From assembly GCA_015039315.1 (NCBI GenBank), contig WIDE01000015.1:192836-256835 (forward strand): 64,000 bases of DNA, written 5' to 3'. A model generated the notes under the pieces. It was not told the DNA's origin, searched no databases, and was given only the letters and a program-made list of their open reading frames with translations. Shown here piece after piece: positions 56,381 to 64,000 of the stretch. The DNA comes from Clavulina sp. PMI_390. Its lineage: Eukaryota; Basidiomycota; Agaricomycetes; Cantharellales; Hydnaceae. Positions within the stretch are counted from its first letter, which is position 1. Every line of letters starts with the position of its first letter. The translations under genes and the position numbers were made by a program.

Positions 56381-59062
56381 ATGGTTCTGCACCCCCCTAG
56401 AGTAATTGTCATAGGCGCTGGCATCGCTGGCCCCGTCCTGGCCATGTTCCTCAAGCTCCATGGATACGATCCAGTCATCTACGAACGTCAGCCAAAAATT
56501 GCACCTGAAGGCATCGCTCTCGCGTTAGTTTGCCCCAATTACAATGTGAAGAGAAACATGCTCACATGTTTTTTTTTTCTCAATCACTCGACTGCATGTT
56601 CATTTGTCATCCCCCGTTTGCCTCGACTTCTCATGATTCCCATCTGTCTGTCGTCATCGCTGCCTCGTCATCAGCCTGCAACCCAATGGCCTCCGAGTGC
56701 TTGAAATGATTCCAGGCCTAGTACCCAAGATTACAGGGTCCATCGTCGACAGCTTTCAGTTCTATTCCACTGAGCCATCAGATCCGGGTCTTCTCGCTCA
56801 ATCACACATATTGGAGGACTTGGTCAAGGGTGGCCAACTCCGTTATCCCTGGTTCACTGTCTTTCGAGGACAGTTCCATGCGTTGATTCTTGCTGAGGCT
56901 ACCGGAGTCTACGATATCCCTATCATCTATGAGCACTGTCTGGACCAGGTCTATGAGAATCCCCTAGAAGAAACTGTGACCGTTCGGTTCACCAATGGGG
57001 TGATGGACACTGCCAGCTTTGTCGTTGGGTGTGATGGCCTCCACAGCAATACTCGTGCTGCACTCTTTGGACGGGAAAAGGCCAACTTCACTGGCATGAC
57101 CCAAGTACGTCCTGCTCCCTCGTTCCCAGGTTTCTACTTCTCTTGCACCTGTCTATTCTCTATCCCACGAACACGGGGTTCCCATCATCTTCCGGATGAG
57201 CGGGAGTAATGTTATTTCTTTTTACCTTTAGCTTCTGGATCTGCCACTCTGTTTCTGACTCATTGCGCGGCTTTGACTAACCTTTTCTTTTACCGTCCTT
57301 GCATCAGATGGGAGGACATTCACCTAAACCAGCAGACCCAACCTTGTGGCGAGGCATGACGAATATCTTCGGCAATGGCCTTCACTTCATCTGCTATCCT
57401 ACATCACAGGAAACTATCGGTTGGATGTAAGCATTCTCATCCCTTCCTTTCTTCTTCCGTTCTGTCTTTCCCTGGTTTTCGTTCCAGCGTAACTTTTCCT
57501 TTTTGTTCCCGAACGCCGTGTGGGATTATTACTGACGGAAGGCCTCCACCGTGTATGCACCTGTCACATTATGCTCCAACAATGCTTCTACTCGCTCGTC
57601 ATCGTCCTTCTCGCCTGCCCCGCACTGTTCACTGACCCGCCCAAAAATCCCTTGTCGCCGCCTCCCATCGGTGATCATATCGGGTCCGACCTGCACCGTC
57701 AATCGATTATCGCTGGTGTCGCCCCACTCGTTACGCCCCACACTTGTCGGCTCGTCACACCCCGCCTGTACCTGCGATGCAAATCTCCGATCGTAATCTC
57801 ACTCTAAATCTTTCCTTACGGTGACACTTCGGCCGTTTCGGCATAGCATCACCCAACATGAGGGTGAGGCAAAGGAAACGTGGAAACCGATGGATCCCGC
57901 TGGGCAAGAAGCAGTCCGTCAAGGGCTCTTTTCCAGGCTACCCTATGGCGCAGGCGAGCTCGTCCGCACCTGCCCACAAATAATCAAGGTGCGCGCGCAT
58001 TTTATTTTATTTTTTCTTCTCGCCTTTCATCTGAGCATGATCTGGTTGCCTCGTGGCGCTGGTCGTGGGGCAATCTCCGAGTGGTGGTCATGCAACGATG
58101 AATCACAGCCTGGTTAGCGAACCTGAGGCGTTCTCGTTCGGACCCTGTGCCTTGTTCTGGCCATTTGTGCCCGGGTCGATCCCGAAGATGTCTCTTTCAA
58201 GCTTGTGGCACTGAAAATCAATCTGGATCGAAACAACTGACGCTTTCTTCCATCTTCCAATCCTCTCTGTTTCGCGTTCATGAAACCCGTTTCCAGTATG
58301 GCTTGTACGATCGAGCAGAGCTAAGGAGCTGGTACCGTGGGCGAGTTGTACTGCTGGGAGATGCTGCTCATCCCACGAGCCCGGTATGTGCTTCCAAATT
58401 ACTCTGCGCCGGTTCTTCAATTCATACGCGATTGATTGTGGCCGATAACTGACCATTCCACTCGTTTATTTTTGGCGTGCTTCTCTTCGCTGGCGATGCT
58501 CTCTCATTGATCTCAACCTTCTTCATCTCAATGTTTGTGTTACGCGACACCCATTCACTGTATTCAGCATCTTGGACAAGGCGCGAATCAAGCTTTCGAG
58601 GACATCTACCACCTCGTCCGCCTATTGGTGAAGCACAACACCATCGCGAACAACAATGCTCTCGCAATGCAGCACCATGCTGAACAAGGAAGCATGCCGT
58701 CGCCGTTATCATCTGCTGCGTCCACCCCTCCTTCGTCACCTCCGTCTGCCTTCCGCTCGTCCGCGTCGTGGCCTTTCGCACCTGCGCCGTCAACTGAGAC
58801 CCTGACCACCGTCTTCGAGCTCTACACGACCAAGCGGCGAGCGCGGACATCGGCCCTGACCAAGGGTGCACGCGTGCAGGGTGAACTGCGCCTTGTACAC
58901 GGCGTTGACAAATGCCTCGCCCGAAATACGAAGGTCCGCAACATCTGGAACAACGAGGGTGCGATGATCAAGGCATATATGGAGGTGTGGAAGGGTACGT
59001 TCGACGAGGAGCCTGGTACCGAAACGGACGAGTGGCTCTCGCAAATGGCGAACCACAGGTAA
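56381..59062 (+). CDS. FAD-dependent monooxygenase (salicylate-hydroxylase-like)
   Basis: Six exons: 56381-56523, 56675-57104, 57308-57426, 57847-57988, 58297-58383, 58568-59062; 471 residues. The three class A flavoprotein signatures are present: GxGxxG in VIVIGAGIAGPVLAMFLKLH (12-17), the DG motif in VVGCDGLHSNTR, and the GD motif GDAAHPTSPHLGQGANQAFE, split by intron 5. Such enzymes use NAD(P)H and O2 to hydroxylate aromatic or polyketide substrates; the substrate here is unknown. No signal peptide or TM helix is seen, so cytosolic. An insert near residue 350 (Ser/Pro-rich, SAASTPPSSPPSAFRSSAS) interrupts the C-terminal part and is unusual. Introns 3 (420 bp) and 4 (308 bp) are long for this locus. 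A final exon beyond a possible donor at 59059 cannot be excluded. Confidence 0.87.
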
Positions 59063-59898
59063 AATCCTGGCCCTCCTGTCTCGCCGATCCTGCTGGTATG
59101 GGCGGTGTGCCCTACCCCCTTTGGATCTCATTTCATCCGCCACTCCTCGCCTCTTTCCCTCCTAGTTTATCTCTCTCACTCTCCCCGCTCCGTGTATCTT
59201 TTCCTTGTGGTCACATCATCCCATCATCATCTTCATCATGAACTGCAAAATCCGCGTGCCCCAAGCATGCTATTTCTCATCTTCGTTCACTGTCGTGGTT
59301 ATCATTTTCTTTATTCATTTTTTGTGGGCTGTGACGCACATCGTATAGATAGAATCAACACTACCACCACCTGTATTGTTACCTCTCATACCCCCCTTGC
59401 ATTTTGGTACATGAATATAGCATCTGTTGTGGCACAAACTTTCTCAGGTCTTGTTGTATGCGCTGTCGGCTAGTCCATGCGCGCTTTCCAAATTCCATAA
59501 TGGAAAACGCTCCAGCGTCATGACAGCTTCGCAATTCCCTGCATCATTGTCGGGGGGCAGGCCGCCGGCAGGTTTTGGAAGGCTTGTAATAATCCATGTA
59601 TCGAGAGCCAATGTGATTTCAGTTGACAGCATGCGGGAAACTCGTGGCCGTCCTTTCCACAGCCATTGAAGCACCGCTTGGAAGGGAAGGGGGCTCTCCT
59701 CCTTCCATGGGTCTGCAGTTCCTTCGTAGACTTGTCGGTCGGCTTGTGTCGTTCTCAAAAAATGAGGATAATTTCTCTCCTTCTCGTGAACACTCTCGGT
59801 CGGCGCTTAGAGCCCAGGCTCGGACTCCGCCGAAGTCTGATCATCCGTCCTCCCCACCAGCCTCGACAACGAACCAACCTCCTAACCTCGTATCAGCC
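59063..59898. other. Intergenic region
   Basis: 3' flank of the monooxygenase and 5' flank of the SH3 gene. An in-frame ATG at 59707 would extend the SH3 protein by 64 residues; nothing else is seen. Confidence 0.4.
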
Positions 59899-61384
59899 AT
59901 GAGCTCTACGGTACAAGCAGGTGCGTTAAATGCTATCGGGAGCGGTTTTTGTACGGCATGGTTCCTGAATTATCTCAATCTTCCATTGTGGATCTCGCTG
60001 TCGTGTGCACTTTCGTGGCCGATCCCTACCTAGTTCCTTCAACGCCATCCAAGACTTCCGAAACCGGGGAAATAAGTCGGCAGCAGTCTGAACTACCTAA
60101 TGAGGAGGTTTCAAAGCTTTCCTTGAGTCCAGCTTCGGGGGCCAATGGCGCTGCCGTTGTCCCAAATGAAAGCTTGTCAGCATCCACGTCTTCATCGCGA
60201 TCGTTGCCTCCTTCACCATCAGCGAATGCGAAAAATGACTCCACTTCTCCCTCTTCGTTGACGAATGCAGCTGAGCCTGCCGAAGACCTCTCGGCCTCCA
60301 CGAGTGACGGCCCAAATGCTGTGTCAACGTCAGACGGCGCCACCACCCGACCAGTGTCGACTTCGTTCAAAGCTTCGAATCCTCGAATCTCGGGGATATC
60401 TATTACTTCTCTCGCCCCGCTCCCCCGTCTCCTACACCCTCGCGTCACCAATCTCTGTCCTTATCATCATCACCTGCCAACGGCGGTCGCTCGCGACCAG
60501 TATCAACGGCCTACTCCCTCAGCTCGTCGCTGGCATCCAAATCACGCACTTCGGCGATAATCAACACTCCTGAGGATGTCCCTACCCCTCTTCCGTCCGT
60601 TCTCACCCCAGCAACCTCCAGCTCTAACGGCGCCAGCAGTGGGAAGCGGCGCAACTCCAAGAGGAGCTCCAAGAAGTCCATCAAGACTGACAGCCGCAGC
60701 GCTAGTCCGTTGCCCAGTCCGAGCCCGAGTCCCATTCAACCGGGACCCGCTGTCGTGCTCGTGCGTGACTTTGCGTATCCAGTGCACGACGAGAGGCACG
60801 CAGGGGTTCTCAAGGAAGTACAGTCTGCATCACGTCGCAGCAGCGGGTTCGGCTCGACGAGATGGAGCGGATTCGCCGCCCGGTTCGGCTGGGGCTCGAG
60901 GAATAACAGCCAGAGTCGCTTGTCGACCTCGGGTGTGTTCACCTCCAGCTCGAACAGCACATCTCAGGCCGTGACACCCACCCAGAGTACGATCCAAGGT
61001 GGCCTCGGATCAAGGGATGACTTGCAGTCCCACTCACAGCCGCAGTCAGAGACGGACGACCGAGAGTCCGAGGAGGAATCAGAGTCTCCTGGATATGATG
61101 ATTACTCCCCAGAGGAGCAACAGACTGTGGGAGAGTTCGTGCCGGGCACGTACCGTGCGCTGTACGCCTTCAATGCTGAGGGTGCCTCTGAAATGGACCT
61201 TGCCGAGGAGCAGATCGTGCAGGTCTTAGGACGTGGTGGTGGCGACGGCTGGGTCGTTGTCGCTACCGACAATGAAGGTGGGCAAGCGCTCGTCCCCGAA
61301 AGCTATCTTGAGTTCGTCTCGCCATTGTCTCCTATTGATGGGGATGGCGCGGATGAGGGTCGCAGTGCGACTCCTCATGCATAA
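59899..61384 (+). CDS. SH3-domain protein with long disordered N-terminus
   Basis: Best model: exons 59899-59920, 60034-60328, 60373-61384; about 442 residues. The C-terminus is a clear SH3 domain: ALYAFNAEGASEMDLAEEQI, GGGDGWVVVATDNEGG, ALVPESYLEFV (ALYxF, the acidic RT loop, W and P-x-x-Y). SH3 domains bind Pro-rich ligands, often in actin or polarity complexes. Before it lie a short conserved-looking block (VVLVRDFAYPVHDERHAGVL) and long Ser/Thr/Pro runs with acidic EEESESPGYDDYSPEEQQ. The frame changes near 60330-60480; a 44-bp intron (AAC|GTCAGA...CAAAG) restores it, but a sequencing frameshift or another intron is possible. Start is either 59899 or 59707. The SH3 call is firm, the 5' structure is not. 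Confidence 0.65.
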
Positions 61385-61808
61385 GACTGAATCTATAGCT
61401 ATCGTATTGCTCGATGTTTCGTGTGGATAACTAGATGTCCACTGATGGTTTTCTCTACTTTCCTTCTTATGGGTCATATGGTGTCGACGGTGTTATATGG
61501 TTTATGGTCTTCGACGAGCATCGAGTCTCTTCCCCTTCTCCCTGTTGTATGACCCTCTCAAGATGTTTGTTTCGTCTACTCGCTACACCTATTCTCCCAC
61601 TATGTGCCTGGTCACTGCTTCCTTCCCGAATTTGTCCTGGAGTACTTATAAGTAAATGTAGAGCTGCTAATATGACATGTTATTGTTCGGTATCAATGGA
61701 AGTCTAAACCAAATCTCTGGTATAGCAGGGTCTACTATGCAATGGGTGAGATAATGTGTTGACTGAGAACTAGGTCTTTGACTTACATACAATATACAGT
61801 ACATCTAT
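61385..61808. other. Convergent 3' intergenic region
   Basis: 424 bp between the SH3 stop and the GNAT stop on the other strand; AT-richer, no gene seen. Confidence 0.45.
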
Positions 61809-62432
61809 TCATGATTTTGCGTCAAGGAGTGGGAGTCGTGCCAACATCGCCATATGAGAAGCACCATCCTCCATGAATTCATCGCCGTATCGCTTGTATC
61901 CACATCGTTCATAAAAGCCGATTGCGGGGATCTGAGAGTGTAGATGAACCTCCAGCATCGTGGCCCTATGGACTGCCTCTTTCGTAGAAGGAAGATCGGG
62001 GATATGGGTGGGCCCCTCAGGGGAATTATCGTTTGCTCGCTCAAGGATCCTTTGCCTCAGCAGCGCATGCCCGGCTTCTATCATTTTCGATCCGAGTTTG
62101 AACTTCCTGTACCGTTGAAGGATGCAGACGCGTCCAAGTTTGAAGCGGTGAACGATTCGGGCGTCAGGCTGATCTGCATTTAGCCCTGGTCTATCATAGG
62201 AAGAGGACGAGGGATACATCCTGAGGGTCCCTACAGGAACAGAAGTTGCAGCCTCCATGCAGAGCAGGTGGATCGTCGTTGGCTCCTCATCATATTCGTC
62301 GATTTCCGCCTCGAGAGGAAACTGCTGCTCGTTGACGAAAACTTCGATACGAATGACTTTGCATTTTTCAATGAGGTCTTTGGACCCAGCTTCTACGATT
62401 TGAAATCGGGGAGTGGCTTCATCGACGCTCAT
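61809..62432 (-). CDS. GNAT-family N-acetyltransferase
   Basis: Single exon, 207 residues from the ATG at 62432; the open frame extends further 5' but without another ATG. Motifs fit the GNAT fold: an N-terminal CKVIRIEVFVNEQQFPLEAE, strand VPVGTLRMYP, the acetyl-CoA site around FKLGRVCILQRYRKFKLGSK (motif A, with RYRKFKLGSKM giving the Q/RxxGxG/A-like turn), and the C-terminal LEVHLHSQIPAIGFYERCGY with the usual FYE..GY ending. GNAT enzymes transfer acetyl from CoA to an amine. The acceptor is unknown; the early EVFVNEQQ block resembles ElaA-like and fungal small-molecule GNATs. The gene is divergent from the F-box gene, with about 135 bp between start codons. Confidence 0.88.
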   Translation of the reverse strand: MSVDEATPRFQIVEAGSKDLIEKCKVIRIEVFVNEQQFPLEAEIDEYDEEPTTIHLLCMEAATSVPVGTLRMYPSSSSYDRPGLNADQPDARIVHRFKLGRVCILQRYRKFKLGSKMIEAGHALLRQRILERANDNSPEGPTHIPDLPSTKEAVHRATMLEVHLHSQIPAIGFYERCGYKRYGDEFMEDGASHMAMLARLPLLDAKS

Positions 62433-62568
62433 GCTCAAAGATGTGAAACGAGAAGTGACAGAGACTGTGACCAACACCTGAGTTGTGGTGACAACCGAAC
62501 ACTTACTCAGAATTTTCTAGTTGATATCCACCACCCAACATCTACAGGCCATCGTGTCTCATTCAAGT

Positions 62569-64000
62569 ATGGAAGGGATACTCGAGGACATTAGTCACCT
62601 TGTGGGAAGACTCCGTGATATGCAGCGTTCCGAGTTGGAGCGTGTTGTCCCTCTCCTTACACTTCCGATACATGCAAGAAGAGCTGCCAAGGAGTCCTTA
62701 CTTCAGTATTTGGACGAGACGAAATCCGCTGTGCAATATATGGCGCAAATAGAGGCAATGATCGTTGAAACACATGCCGCACTGCGCCGTCATCAAGCTC
62801 ATTACCTCTCATGCCTCGCCCCTGTTTCGTCATTGCCCGCGGACATCTTGAGGCTAATCTTTTCTCACACGACTAATAAGATCGAAGAAGCTCGCTCTAT
62901 TAGCCTTGTTTGTCGCCTATGGCATGAGGTTGCTACATCGCAGAGAGCGTTGTGGAGGAAGGCCCGCCTCAGGACGAATCGCGTTTCATACTCGTACGAC
63001 GCATCCAGCCTCTCATATGGCCCTCCTGTACACCTCATCATCGAAGGTGGTTATAATATGCCGTCCCGCTCTCCCCTTACGAAACGAGTTGGTGACAATA
63101 TCACTCGATGCGTGGTGTGCCCATCAAGCTACAACCACATCCCCATGAACGATGCCATATTTGCTTTCCAGGATCTATTGGAGGGTGGACTGCCTTGCCT
63201 TCAATCTTTAGCCATAATCCATGATCCTCAAACTTCGAACTCTCTTTCATTTGACTCGTCCGCCACCCTCAATGGAGCACTGCCTTCCCTGCAGTGTTTG
63301 CAAGTGCTGGGAGTAGAGATCCAGTGGTCAGTGGATTTTCCGGCTTTGGAGGAGTTACACGTCTGGAGAATTTCCATCGACGAATTATTCGAGATGATTA
63401 CTCTTGCCCCGAAATTACGCGAGCTTGTAGTGGAAAATCCACCAGAAGATGAAGATCTTGAGCTCGCTCCAACAATCAAGGCTGAAGTGGAAGTTTTAGC
63501 GCTCAAGGTTGTTCATAGGATGCAACTTATAGACTTCTTCACAAGGCTTCCTTTGGGCAAGCTCAGGTCTCTGACGATTGAGAACTATATCATGCCCAAT
63601 GAAGTCGAAAATCTCGAGACTGATGATTTGCTGGTTAGTAGCCTGTTCTCCAACGCCAATGCGTGAGTCTAATCATTGAAGCTTGTTTCCTTTAGCTATC
63701 CAGTGCAGGGAGCTTGGTGGATCTCAAACTATACGGCTGTGATCATACGATCATCGACTGCCTGGCCGTGATTTCGAGTACTGTTCTTCGGAACCTTACC
63801 CACCTGACCATTATCCCGCTTTGTGGGGGAGAATTCCAGGGGAACATAGACGTCGTGACCCCTCAGCTCAGAGAGCTGCTGACCCTCATCCTGCATGAAC
63901 GAGCAAACTCTGGTGCACCTCCCTTGGAGAGCCTTACAATCGCTAGTGATCTTCTTGGCGAGGGCGATTGGATGTCAGTTACACAGCATCTCATAATGCC
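62569..64000 (+). CDS. F-box protein with LRR-like C-terminal part (runs off right edge)
   Basis: Exon 1 is 62569-63662, ending at a GTGAGT donor, and exon 2 runs 63704 to the edge; 463 residues are visible. Residues ~1-80 form a helical, coiled-coil-like N-terminus typical of Agaricomycete F-box proteins. The F-box is at ~88-130 (SSLPADILRLIFSHTT ... SISLVCRLWHEVATSQRALW). Irregular leucine-rich repeats follow (LPSLQCLQVLGVEIQWSVDF, APKLRELVVENPPEDED, LKLYGCDHTIIDCLAVIS). F-box proteins recruit substrates to SCF ubiquitin ligases through Skp1. This type is greatly expanded in Agaricomycetes and individual targets are unknown. The 41-bp intron is short; an acceptor at 63695 would leave an even shorter one. 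Confidence 0.85.

Overview
This window looks like nuclear DNA of a filamentous basidiomycete, most likely an Agaricomycete. Genes are small and multi-exonic, with introns of about 45-80 bp, fungal donors (GTATGT, GTGAGT, GTAAGT) and C/TAG acceptors. The gene set also fits: class I hydrophobin, GH28 pectinase, GH18 chitinase, DUF7923/CCCH protein, HAK-type K+ transporters and an NF-Y subunit with a disordered tail. I rebuilt exon structures by hand from splice signals, reading frame and family motifs. About 22 genes are supported; two run off the window ends.

Left third (1-24.4 kb): a partial Ser/Pro-rich gene (-), a secreted GH28 exo-polygalacturonase (-), a hydrophobin with a very long N-terminal pro-region (-) that shares a 168-bp divergent promoter with mitochondrial GatB (+), a DUF7923/CCCH protein (-), a membrane-anchored beta-helix protein (-), a polytopic membrane protein with a repeated GS...IGS motif (-), an unrecognised 487-residue protein (-) and an intronless secreted GH18 chitinase (+). 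The cell-wall and secretion flavour is strong here.

Middle (25.2-42 kb): three tandem copies (A, B, C; all -) of an unrecognised four-TM protein with the same seven-exon architecture, then two intact HAK/KUP potassium transporters placed head to head (one -, one +), each with 19 exons including a conserved 6-nt microexon. A decayed HAK 3' end lies between copies A and B at the position corresponding to the intact HAK end beside copy C. This suggests the four-TM gene and the HAK 3' end were duplicated together.

Right third (42-64 kb): a SET-domain protein (-), a 363-bp MITE with about 57-bp terminal inverted repeats and a TA target duplication, a conserved unknown (-), HAP5/NF-YC (-) divergent from a disordered Ser/Pro-rich protein (+), a 5.5-kb gene-poor stretch, an FAD monooxygenase (+), an SH3 protein (+), a GNAT acetyltransferase (-) and an F-box/LRR-like gene (+) leaving the right edge.

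The most notable signals are the hydrophobin precursor, the four-TM/HAK cluster, the 6-nt microexon, at least six GC-AG introns (two of them against GT-AG introns in paralogues), and a GH28 enzyme that has lost two of the usual active-site residues. No tRNA, rRNA or CRISPR was found.
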